The position numbers and the translations under genes are program-made. DNA of 15,223 nucleotides from an uncultured Clostridium sp. (GTDB lineage Bacteria; Bacillota; Clostridia; TANB77; CAG-508), in the NCBI GenBank assembly GCA_947568605.1, contig CANOPV010000004.1:1-15223 (forward strand), given 5' to 3'. The notes beneath the pieces were generated by a model. It had not been told where the DNA came from. It made no database searches and was given only the letters and a program-made list of their open reading frames with translations. This document shows, piece by piece, positions 7,731 to 14,038 of this stretch (positions are counted from its first letter, which is position 1; the number at the start of each line of letters is the position of its first letter).

Positions 7731-7759
7731 GTTCATAATGTATGTAAGGAGGTAATCGT

Positions 7760-9055
7760 ATGAAAGAATATTTAGAAATTGATGTTATTAAAGCATTAGA
7801 AATTTTAGATTCAAGAGGAAATCCAACTATACAAGTCGAAGTAATAACAGAAGATGGATATAGAGGAGTAGCAATGGTACCATCAGGAGCGTCAACAGGA
7901 AGTTTTGAAGCGGTAGAATTAAGAGATGAAGATGAAACAAGATATGGAGGAAAAGGGGTAAGAAAAGCAGTATATAATGTAAATAATATCATTGCTCCAA
8001 GAATAGAGGGACTAAATGTATACGACCAGGCAAAAATTGATAAAGAATTAATAAATTTAGATGGAACAGAAAATAAAGCAAAATTAGGGGCAAATGCAAC
8101 ACTTGGAGTATCATTAGCAGTAGCAAGAGCGGCTGCAAATTCGTTAGGAATACCATTATATAGTTATATTGGTGGAACAAATTCAAAAGTTTTACCAATA
8201 CCAATGATGAACATATTAAATGGTGGAAAACATTCGGATAATACAGTAAACATACAAGAGTTTATGATTATGCCAATAGGAGCAAAAACATTTTCAGATG
8301 CAATGAGAATGAGTGTAGAAGTATATCATACATTAAAAAAGGTATTAAAAGAGAAAAATTTAGTTTCAAGTGTAGGAGATGAAGGAGGTTTTGCTCCAAA
8401 TTTAGAAAATGATGAAGAAGCAATTAAGTTAATTATGGAAGCAATAGAAAGAGCAGGTTTTGAAGCAGGGAAAGATTTCGCTTTATCATTAGATGTTGCA
8501 AGTACAGAAATGTATGAAGAGGCTAAAAAAATAGGAAAAGATGGGTATTATTATTTTTGGAAAACAGATGAGTTAAAAACTGTTGAAGAAATGATAGAAT
8601 ATTTAGTGTATTTAAATCAAAAATATCCAATTATTTCAATTGAAGATGGATTAGCAGAAGAAGATTGGGATGGTTGGCAAAAATTAACTGAAAGGTTAGG
8701 AAAAAAAGTCCAATTAGTAGGAGATGACTTATTTGTTACAAATATTAAAAGATTAGAAGGTGGAATTAAGTTAGGAGCAGCAAATAGTATATTGATTAAA
8801 TTAAATCAAATAGGTACTTTAACAGAGACATTAGATGCAATTGAGTTAGCAAAAAGAAATGGTTATACAGCGATTGTGTCTCATAGGTCAGGGGAAACAG
8901 AAGATACAACAATAGCAGATGTTGCGGTTGCAACAAATGCTGGTCAAATAAAAACTGGTGCTCCTTGTAGAACAGATAGGGTTGCAAAATATAATCGTCT
9001 TTTAAATATAGAGGATGAACTTGAAGATGTGGCTGTTTTTAATAAAATAATTTAA
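7760..9055 (+). CDS. eno: Enolase (phosphopyruvate hydratase)
   Basis: Cytoplasmic glycolytic enzyme that interconverts 2-phosphoglycerate and phosphoenolpyruvate. The 431-residue length is normal. Seen: catalytic loop SGASTG (42-47), H158 in NGGKHSDN, E167 in QEF, catalytic E208 in VGDEGGFAPN, Mg ligands D245 (SLDVAS), E295 (SIEDGLAEEDW) and D322 (LVGDDLFVTN), catalytic K347 (LIKLNQIGTLTET), H375-R376-S377 (SHRSGET) and K398 (IKTGAP). All key residues are intact. AAGGAGG (7746-7752) is seven bases before the ATG. It stands alone between two nested-palindrome repeats rather than in the gapdh-pgk-tpi-gpm cluster seen in many Firmicutes. No convincing promoter fits between the upstream hairpin and the start. 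Confidence 0.98.
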   Translation: MKEYLEIDVIKALEILDSRGNPTIQVEVITEDGYRGVAMVPSGASTGSFEAVELRDEDETRYGGKGVRKAVYNVNNIIAPRIEGLNVYDQAKIDKELINLDGTENKAKLGANATLGVSLAVARAAANSLGIPLYSYIGGTNSKVLPIPMMNILNGGKHSDNTVNIQEFMIMPIGAKTFSDAMRMSVEVYHTLKKVLKEKNLVSSVGDEGGFAPNLENDEEAIKLIMEAIERAGFEAGKDFALSLDVASTEMYEEAKKIGKDGYYYFWKTDELKTVEEMIEYLVYLNQKYPIISIEDGLAEEDWDGWQKLTERLGKKVQLVGDDLFVTNIKRLEGGIKLGAANSILIKLNQIGTLTETLDAIELAKRNGYTAIVSHRSGETEDTTIADVAVATNAGQIKTGAPCRTDRVAKYNRLLNIEDELEDVAVFNKII

Positions 9056-9070
9056 AAATATTTTATATTA

Positions 9071-9341
9071 TAAGAAACTTCTACTACAATTCTTTGTTAA
9101 AATTATTTTTTTAATTAGATTAAATATTCAATTCTTCGCTAAAATATTTAAAAATATGATTTTTGGGTTATACAATTCTTCGTTAAAATTATTTTTTTAA
9201 TTCATTGGCTCCAAATTGCTGTGCAAGCTTGTCGCATAATTTCATTAAAAAAATAATTATTTAACTCGAATTGTCTTAAAAAGCAATTATTAAATACCTT
9301 TTAGCTCGAATTTCATTAAATAAAATGTTAAAAAAATAATT
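9071..9341. repeat. Nested-palindrome repeat, copy B (carries an inner palindrome)
   Basis: The left 88 bases (9071-9158) are nearly identical to 11235-11322, and the right 59 bases (9283-9341) to 11364-11422. Arms starting ACAATTCTTTGTTAAAATTA at 9086 pair with the AT-rich right end. Where copies A and C have a 44-45 base apex, this copy carries a 103-base related palindrome (9172-9274). Together with the smaller repeats it accounts for the 511-base gap between eno and gpr; no coding sequence was seen there. Confidence 0.8.
9172..9274. repeat. Inner palindrome nested in the loop of copy B
   Basis: Ends are ACAATTC (9172-9178) and GAATTGT (9268-9274), with arms continuing imperfectly for about 31 bases each (TTATTTTTTTAAT and its complement). 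The centre retains GGCTCCAA and CTTGTCGC, the same words as the apex of copies A and C. It is therefore a member of the same family lying inside another member. Confidence 0.7.
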
Positions 9342-9361
9342 TTGCCTATGTTCTGCTTTAA

Positions 9362-9412
9362 GACTTGCCTCCCTTATTTAAGGGAGGTGGCTTGATATGC
9401 CGGAGGGTTCTT
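9362..9412. repeat. CCTCCC/GGGAGG palindromic repeat
   Basis: CCTCCCTTA (9368-9376) pairs perfectly with TAAGGGAGG (9379-9387), followed by a second small stem GGC (9389-9391)/GCC (9399-9401) and the tail GGAGGGTT. It is markedly more GC-rich than its surroundings. From memory, similar short repeats are scattered through gut Clostridia genomes; that is recalled knowledge, not a search result. It appears to interrupt the right end of repeat copy B. Confidence 0.6.
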
Positions 9413-9428
9413 AACTAAATTTAAAATT

Positions 9429-9455
9429 GTAAGGGACGACTAGCAGTCGTCCGCA
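9429..9455. repeat. GTA(A/G)GGG-type small palindrome
   Basis: GTAAG leads into GGACGACT (9434-9441), loop AGC, AGTCGTCC (9445-9452), then GCA. It shares the GTAGGG-start, CCGC-end design of the elements at 11532-11556 and 12627-12651. It is short, GC-rich and non-coding. Confidence 0.6.
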
Positions 9456-9566
9456 CATCAAAGGGCTAGACCCTAGTTAATAAAAAATAAATAATTAAAT
9501 ACCTGTCTTATTCTAATTACAGCATTTCTTAACTTAATAATGTTAAAAAAGAAAAGGAGATAAATT

Positions 9567-10502
9567 ATGTATAATTTTAGAACAGACTTAGCGTCTGAAA
9601 GAAGAGATATTTTTAAAAAAGCGAATCATTTAGAAGATGAAATAGATGGAATTGAAGCAGAAGAAATTGAAGAAAATGAAAAAATAAAAATAACAAAAGT
9701 TAAAGTTACAAATCAAAACGGAGCAGATTCGATAGGAAAGCCAATAGGAAATTACATTACAATAGATATTAAAAAATTAAAAGTAGCAACAAATGAAGAT
9801 ATACAAAAAGCAGCAGATGTTTTATCAAGAGAATTAAAAAGTCTTATAGATGAACATTCAGTTTCAATAGATGAAATTTTAATAGTAGGTTTAGGAAATC
9901 AATATGTAACACCAGATTCATTAGGACCAAAAGTAATAGCAGATATTGATGTTACAAGACATATTTTAAAATATATGCCAGAGGTGCTTGACCCAAATAC
10001 TAGACCTGTAAGTGCAATTTCGCCGGGAGTTCTAGGAACAACTGGTATTGAAACATTAGAAATTTTAAAAGGAATAGTAGATAATACAAAGCCTAAACTT
10101 TTAATAATAATAGACGCATTGGCTTCAAAAAGTATAGAAAGAATAAGTAGTACAATACAATTAGCAGATACAGGAATAACACCAGGAGCGGGGGTAGGAA
10201 ATACAAGAAAAGAGATAAGTAAAGATTCATTAGGTATACCAGTAATTGCGATAGGAATTCCAACAGTAGTCGAAGCAGCAACAATAGCAGCAGATAGTAT
10301 AGATTTATTTATTGAAAAATTACAAAATGAGGCAAAGTCAAATGAATATTTAAATAATTTGAAAGAACAAGACAAATATTCTGAAATAAAAGAGGCATTA
10401 ATGCCAGGAGATTATAATTTTATTGTAACACCAAAAGAAATTGATGAATTAATAGAAAATATGAAAGATGTTGTTGCAAGAGGAATTAATATGTCTTTAT
10501 AA
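9567..10502 (+). CDS. gpr: Spore germination protease GPR
   Basis: Endopeptidase that degrades small acid-soluble spore proteins in germinating spores, supplying amino acids and freeing DNA. It is made in the forespore as a zymogen. Seen: N-terminal RTDLASE (5-11), the propeptide region EIDGIEAEE (25-33), GLGNQYVTPDSLGP (108-121), SPGVLGTTGIET (152-163), IDALAS (182-187), DTGITPGAGVGN (201-212) and GIPVIAIGIPTVV (223-235). D117 and D183 match the catalytic aspartates described for Bacillus megaterium GPR (D127 and D193, same spacing). At 311 residues it is shorter than Bacillus GPR (about 370). AAAAGGAGA (9552-9560) precedes the ATG. No sigma-G promoter could be assigned with confidence. Its presence is the main evidence for an endospore former. 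Confidence 0.95.
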   Translation: MYNFRTDLASERRDIFKKANHLEDEIDGIEAEEIEENEKIKITKVKVTNQNGADSIGKPIGNYITIDIKKLKVATNEDIQKAADVLSRELKSLIDEHSVSIDEILIVGLGNQYVTPDSLGPKVIADIDVTRHILKYMPEVLDPNTRPVSAISPGVLGTTGIETLEILKGIVDNTKPKLLIIIDALASKSIERISSTIQLADTGITPGAGVGNTRKEISKDSLGIPVIAIGIPTVVEAATIAADSIDLFIEKLQNEAKSNEYLNNLKEQDKYSEIKEALMPGDYNFIVTPKEIDELIENMKDVVARGINMSL

Positions 10503-11159
10503 AAAATATAAAATTAAAAGATGAAGAGGGTAGAAAATGTATAATAAATATTTAACTTTTTTACCTTCTTTTCCATTATAAAAATCAATTAATATAATTG
10601 AAAGAATTGTAAAAATACATAAGGCAATGTAACTATTAAAATAAATAGTATTAAAATATATTAATAAATTAAATAAATATTTTAATATTACTGCAAATAT
10701 AAAAAAGAAGTTCATTAATACTTTATTATTTTTAAAAGCATAAAAAATAAAGATAATTATAATACCAAATGCACCATAATCAAAGTTTAATAATTCAGCC
10801 ACTGTTGAAAATGAAACAAGAGAAATCATACCTAAAATTTTATTTTTATCGTATAACCAAATATTAGCAAGTCCTAATGATAAAGTAAAGAAAATATTAA
10901 AAACAAAAATATTTTCTACAAATTTCAGTCTAAAAAGTAAAAACGGAATTTGAGAGATTATAGCAAACAAAAATAGTCTTAAAAAGTATTTTTTAAGATT
11001 TTTTGTATGTGTATATCCTTGTGTTAATTGAAAGGCAAAAATAGGAAATGCAAGTCTACCTATAAAATTAAAAGCAGAAAAGCTATTAAATATAACATAT
11101 CCTGAATGGTCAAATAACATTGAAATTACTGCAATTAATTTTAAAACAAATGAAGACAT
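10497..11159 (-). CDS. TraX family membrane protein
   Basis: Integral membrane protein of 220 residues resembling the TraX family, named for the F-plasmid pilin acetylase and thought to be membrane acyltransferases; chromosomal Firmicute members have no known substrate. Seen: N-terminal LKLIAVISMLFDHSGYV with the D17-H18 pair typical of the family, then IGRLAFPIFAFQLTQGY (about 33-49) and RLFLFAIISQIPF (about 61-73), followed by five or six more hydrophobic segments and a short basic loop before the last helix. AGGAGTG lies about ten bases before the ATG on this strand. It is convergent with gpr and the two stops overlap by six bases. No conjugation genes are nearby, so transfer is not implied. 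Confidence 0.8.
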   Translation of the reverse strand: MSSFVLKLIAVISMLFDHSGYVIFNSFSAFNFIGRLAFPIFAFQLTQGYTHTKNLKKYFLRLFLFAIISQIPFLLFRLKFVENIFVFNIFFTLSLGLANIWLYDKNKILGMISLVSFSTVAELLNFDYGAFGIIIIFIFYAFKNNKVLMNFFFIFAVILKYLFNLLIYFNTIYFNSYIALCIFTILSIILIDFYNGKEGKKVKYLLYIFYPLHLLILYFL

Positions 11160-11234
11160 AAACTTTCACTCCTGTATAATTTTAGATATTTATAATCTAA
11201 GACAAATATTTTAATTAATTTATTTTTTATTTTT

Positions 11235-11438
11235 TAAGAAAGTTCTACAACAATTCTTCGTTAAAATTATTTTTTTAATTAGATTAAATATTCAATTCTT
11301 CGCTAAAATATTTAAAAATATGCTTTTGGCTCCAATCGCTTCGCGAAGTTGTCGCACGCAAAAGCAATTTTTAAATACCTTTTAGCTCGAATTTCATTAA
11401 ATAAAATGTTAAAAAAATAATTCTTTAACTAGAATTGT
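11235..11438. repeat. Nested-palindrome repeat, copy C (most complete)
   Basis: Outer arms ACAATTCTTCGTTAAAATTA (11250-11269) and the stretch ending ACTAGAATTGT (11428-11438) pair imperfectly over about 30 bases. A second layer, CAATTCTTCGCTAAAA near 11293-11308 continuing to GCTTTT, pairs with AAAAGC...TTTTAGCTCGAATT (11360-11394). The apex GGCTCCAATCGCTTCGCGAA (11328-11347) contains the 10-bp palindrome CTTCGCGAAG and ends GTTGTCGCACGC. Copies A and C differ in the apical hairpin but both keep it paired. Non-coding. Confidence 0.8.
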
Positions 11439-11450
11439 ATTTTGAAAAAT

Positions 11451-11503
11451 GTAGGGGCTAAATCGGTAAGGAATACCCGTGAGGTTCGACCAAATTTTGC
11501 CCT
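11451..11503. repeat. GTAGGGG-type repeat, long form
   Basis: Begins GTAGGGGC and ends TTTTGCCC; the ends pair imperfectly, with an inner small stem ACC-CGTGA-GGT around 11475-11485. It belongs by its start to the same small repeat group as 11532-11556. GC-rich relative to context; no gene. Confidence 0.45.
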
Positions 11504-11531
11504 AAACTCCGTAGACTAGACTCTATAAAAT

Positions 11532-11556
11532 GTAGGGGCGATTTTAATCGCCCGCG
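11532..11556. repeat. GTAGGGG-type small palindrome
   Basis: GGGCGATT (11536-11543) pairs perfectly with AATCGCCC (11546-11553) around a two-base loop; it starts GTAGG and ends CGCG. It lies 48 bases after the stop of the minus-strand glycosyltransferase gene and could help end its transcription, but no strong T-run follows on that strand. Confidence 0.65.
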
Positions 11557-11603
11557 TGCTGTGCTATTTTTTTATCTAAAATTTTAACGACGTAAGACGA
11601 AGT

Positions 11604-12575
11604 TTATTTTTTCAATTTTAAGTTAGTTTCACGTTCGCCATTATACTCATCAATAAAATATAATGGACGTCCCTTAGATTCATAAAAAGCCCTACCTAAA
11701 TATTCTCCAATTATACCTAAAAACATTAATTGTAGACCACCCAAAAATAGTATAACAACCATTGTAGAAGAATAACCAGGAACATCTACGCCATAAAATA
11801 TAGCCTTTCCAATTATAAGTAGCATATAAATAAAACCAGCAATAGAAACGGCTAAACCAATATATGCAGCCCATCTAAGAGGAACAGTTGTAAAAGAAGT
11901 TAAGCCATCAATAGATAAATCAATTAATTTACCGTAATTCCACTTAGTTTTACCAGCAGCACGAGGGTCTCTATCAAATAAAATTTCTTTTTTATTATAA
12001 CCTATCCAACTAAATAAGCCTTTTGTATATCTTTGAGATTCACGAATTGATTTTAATGCTTCAACACAGCGTCTATCTAATAATCTAAAATCTCCTGTAT
12101 CTTTTTGAATTTCAATATTGGTAACGCTTTGAAGAGTTTTATAATACATTTTAGAAGTTAATTTTTTAAGAAAACTTTCGCCTTTTCTAGATTTTCTTTT
12201 TGCATAAACATCATCATAACCTTGTTCCCAATATTCTAACATTTCAGGAATAAGTTCAGGAGGGTCTTGTAAATCTGCATCAATTATAATTACACAGTCG
12301 CCTTTTGCATAGTCAAGACCAGCAATCATTGCAGTTTCTTTTCCATAGTTTCTAGATAAATTCAAATAACAAACTCGTGTATCTTGTTCACGCAATTTTT
12401 TCATAATATTAAAAGTATCATCTTTGCTACCATCATTAACTAGAAGAACTTCAAAATCGTATTTATTTTGTGAATCCATTATTGATTTTAATCTTTCATA
12501 AAGCAAGTTTAATACGTCCTGCTCGTTATATGCAGGAACTAAAATTGTAACTAATTTTTTTATTTCATTTTCCAT
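11604..12575 (-). CDS. Family 2 glycosyltransferase, GtrB/DPM-like (polyprenyl-phosphate glycosyltransferase)
   Basis: Membrane-anchored enzyme that most likely transfers a sugar from a nucleotide donor to undecaprenyl phosphate on the cytoplasmic face, providing lipid-linked sugar for wall polymer or glycan decoration. In 323 residues: GT-A domain (1-230) with VPAYNE (13-18), VNDGSKDDT (46-54), DADLQDPPE (99-107, metal-binding DxD), QRYTKGLFSWIG (181-192), RAAGKTKW (205-212); two C-terminal membrane helices (about 236-258 and 270-294) followed by GEYLGRAFYESKGRP, typical of the GtrB/YkcC group. AGGAGA (12586-12591) precedes the ATG by ten bases. No flippase or GT-C partner is visible. The sugar is unknown. 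It may share a transcript with the 51-aa gene upstream. Confidence 0.9.
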   Translation of the reverse strand: MENEIKKLVTILVPAYNEQDVLNLLYERLKSIMDSQNKYDFEVLLVNDGSKDDTFNIMKKLREQDTRVCYLNLSRNYGKETAMIAGLDYAKGDCVIIIDADLQDPPELIPEMLEYWEQGYDDVYAKRKSRKGESFLKKLTSKMYYKTLQSVTNIEIQKDTGDFRLLDRRCVEALKSIRESQRYTKGLFSWIGYNKKEILFDRDPRAAGKTKWNYGKLIDLSIDGLTSFTTVPLRWAAYIGLAVSIAGFIYMLLIIGKAIFYGVDVPGYSSTMVVILFLGGLQLMFLGIIGEYLGRAFYESKGRPLYFIDEYNGERETNLKLKK

Positions 12576-12626
12576 AAATATTATATCTCCTATTATTTAT
12601 AAATATTAAAAAAATAGTTTAGTTAT

Positions 12627-12651
12627 GTAGGGTGTGCATTGTATGTCCACG
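12627..12651. repeat. GTAGGG-type small repeat
   Basis: Starts GTAGGGTGTGCATT and ends TGTCCACG; the ends pair weakly. Its first ten bases closely match the leader of the 77-aa gene (GTAGGGTGTAC at 3284-3294). It lies between the glycosyltransferase and the 51-aa gene. Confidence 0.4.
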
Positions 12652-12673
12652 TGATAAACCACTTTGTTATTGC

Positions 12674-12699
12674 ATAGAAAAAGTCGAAGATTTTTCTAT
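12674..12699 (-). terminator. Hairpin downstream of the 51-aa gene (weak terminator or processing site)
   Basis: ATAGAAAAA (12674-12682) pairs with TTTTTCTAT (12691-12699), with an eight-base loop. On the minus strand it lies 20 bases after the 51-aa gene stop. The descending arm is T-rich, but no T-run follows it, so read-through into the glycosyltransferase gene is possible. Confidence 0.4.
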
Positions 12700-12719
12700 A
12701 AATAAAAATGTTAATTTAC

Positions 12720-12875
12720 TTATTTCTTTTCTTGTGGAATTACAATATTATTAGATTGAGATTTTTTCTTAGGCTTAGCAGGTGTAATGTGTTCACTAAC
12801 AGTAGAAATGTCTAAGTCTGATATTTTTCCATTAACTATTTCTAATTTTTTCTTTTTATTTTTTTCATCTGACAT
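12720..12875 (-). CDS. Hypothetical 51-aa charged protein
   Basis: I do not recognise it. The start at 12875 is chosen over an in-frame ATG at 12938 because AGGAGTG (12885-12891) precedes it by nine bases and the upstream part lies in a palindrome with promoter-like sequence. The 51-residue product is very hydrophilic: SDEKNKKKKLEIVNG at the start, a middle with ISDLDISTVSEHITP, and a basic tail PAKPKKKSQSNN ending QEKK. No membrane segment or signal peptide; probably disordered at both ends. It is upstream of, and codirectional with, the glycosyltransferase gene (144-base gap), so they may be linked, but no function can be given. Confidence 0.6.
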   Translation of the reverse strand: MSDEKNKKKKLEIVNGKISDLDISTVSEHITPAKPKKKSQSNNIVIPQEKK

Positions 12876-12892
12876 AATACTAATCACTCCTA

Positions 12893-12925
12893 CAAAATAT
12901 GATATAATTATAATATCATATTTTG
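12893..12925. promoter_or_regulatory. 33-bp palindrome upstream of the 51-aa gene
   Basis: CAAAATATGATAT (12893-12905) and ATATCATATTTTG (12913-12925) are perfect inverted copies separated by AATTATA. A minus-strand -10 match TATAAT lies at 12907-12912, exactly in the centre, though no good -35 was found. The size, perfect symmetry and location directly before AGGAGTG suggest an operator or a leader hairpin. Confidence 0.55.
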
Positions 12926-12944
12926 ATGAGAAATACAAGAAAAT

Positions 12945-12984
12945 ACCAAAAAAGAATTTGCGATTGCAAATTCTTTTTTGGGTG
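12945..12984. repeat. 40-base hairpin repeat, left copy
   Basis: Perfect 16-bp stem CCAAAAAAGAATTTGC (12946-12961) / GCAAATTCTTTTTTGG (12966-12981) with loop GATT. The 40 bases are identical to 14732-14771. It has the shape of an intrinsic terminator in both directions, yet no gene ends here: the genes to the left are on the minus strand and start here, and the next gene on the right begins on the plus strand. Confidence 0.85.
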
Positions 12985-13096
12985 GTCGTAAATTATTAGG
13001 TAATATATAGTAAAAAAATTTTTTTATTTTTAATGAAATTTCGAAAAATAAATGATATAATTTTTAATAATAAATTTTTAAAAGGAATGATGTCTA

Positions 13097-13934
13097 ATGA
13101 AAAAAGAAAATGATAAATTAACAACAATTTCTAATATTTTTGAAGGAAATGAGATAAGAAGTATATGGAATTCTGAAAAAGAAGAATATTATTTTAGTGT
13201 TATTGATGTGATTGGTGCATTAACTGATAGTAAAGAACCGAGAAAATATTGGTCTGTATTAAAAACACGTTTAAAAAAAGAAGGTTCTGAGTTGACTACA
13301 ATTTGTAGTCAACTGAAACTAAAATCGGGAGATGGCAAATATTATAATCAAGATGTATTAGATACACAAGGAATTTTAAGATTAATAGAATCTGTACCAA
13401 GTTCAAAAGCAGAACCTTTCAAATTATGGCTTGCTAAAATGGGAAACGACAGCTATAAATAGAGCAATAGATTATTATAGAAATAAAGGTTATAATGATA
13501 AGTGGATTGAAGCAAGATTAAAGGGTATTTTAGATAGAAAAAAATTAACTGATGTGTGGAAAGAAAATGGAATTAAAAATAATTTTGAATACGCTATATT
13601 AACTAATGAAATATATCAAAGTTGGTCAGGAATGAAAGCAAGTAAATATAAAGAACACAAAAATATTAGAAAAGAATCGTTAAGAGATAATATGACTGAT
13701 ATAGAAGTAACCTTAACAGATTTAGGAGAAATAGCAACAAGAGAAATTGCAAAAGAGCATAAGCCTTACGGGCTAAAAGAAAATATAAATGTAGCAAAAA
13801 TGGGTGGTGATGTTGCAAAAGTAGCAAGAGATAATTTAGAAAAGAAATTGGGAAAATCTGTTATTAGTAAAGAAAATTCACTAAACTATAAGTATTTAGA
13901 TACTAATAAGGTTGATAAAAATAAATTACCATAA
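13097..13934 (+). pseudogene. Phage-type BRO-N / antirepressor gene, frameshifted
   Basis: DNA-binding protein of the phage antirepressor (BRO) type, now broken. The first part (13097-13462) encodes a BRO-N domain: EGNEIRSIWNSEKEEYYFSV, DVIGALTDSKEPRKYWSVLK, then SQLKLKSGDGKYYNQDVLDT and SVPSSKAEPFKLWLAKMG, after which the frame ends in NDSYK-stop. The second part continues one frame over from about 13440: AINRAIDYYRNKGYNDKWIE, ARLKGILDRKKLTDVWKENG, the EYAILTN and KASKYKEHKNIRKESLRDNM region, and a C-terminus GGDVAKVARDNLEKKLGKSV. Intact relatives, as I recall them, have about eight more residues (of the type YERI-EIEDPEL) between WLAKxG and the AINRA region, so a small out-of-frame deletion is the likely cause. 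AAAGGA (13081-13086) precedes the ATG and a TATAAT lies at 13056-13061. It is probably a prophage or mobile-element relic. Confidence 0.8.
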
Positions 13935-13939
13935 TTTTC

Positions 13940-13968
13940 TTGCGTTTTACATAAAAAAGTGATATGAT
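13940..13968 (+). promoter_or_regulatory. Promoter of the FGE-sulfatase-fold gene
   Basis: TTGCGT (13940-13945), 17-base spacer, TATGAT (13963-13968). It begins six bases after the pseudogene stop. The -10 box covers an in-frame ATG at 13964, which rules that ATG out as the start of the gene and leaves a leader of about 65 bases to the ATG at 14039. Confidence 0.7.
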
Positions 13969-14012
13969 ATATAAGACTGGTCAAGTACCATTTATATATA
14001 AAACAAAACAAC

Positions 14013-14031
14013 GCACGAAAGTGCAAGGAGG
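14013..14031 (+). promoter_or_regulatory. GNRA-tetraloop hairpin abutting the ribosome binding site
   Basis: GCAC (14013-14016), GAAA loop, GTGC (14021-14024), followed directly by AAGGAGG (14025-14031), seven bases before the ATG at 14039. The stem is short but closed by a stable GAAA tetraloop; it could protect the 5' end or present the ribosome binding site. Effect is inferred. Confidence 0.5.
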
Positions 14032-14038
14032 TATTTTT

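Noticed and set aside
9480..9566. Sigma-G/sigma-F type promoter for gpr
   Set aside because: No pair of elements matching the forespore consensus with acceptable spacing could be identified by eye.
9899..10375. Long antisense frame (158 codons) inside gpr
   Set aside because: It is a mirror of the strongly conserved gpr coding frame, with no ribosome binding site of its own; the similarity evidence is all on the gpr strand.
10497..11159. Conjugation locus suggested by the TraX-like protein
   Set aside because: TraX-family proteins are common on Firmicute chromosomes, and no other transfer, relaxase or type IV secretion genes are present in the window.
12787..12999. 70-codon plus-strand frame over the start of the 51-aa gene
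   Set aside because: It has no ribosome binding site, runs antisense to the better supported minus-strand gene, and reads through the palindrome and hairpin repeat.
13964..14038. N-terminal 25-residue extension of the FGE-fold protein from the ATG at 13964
   Set aside because: That ATG is inside the -10 box of the predicted promoter and has no ribosome binding site; AAGGAGG points to the ATG at 14039.
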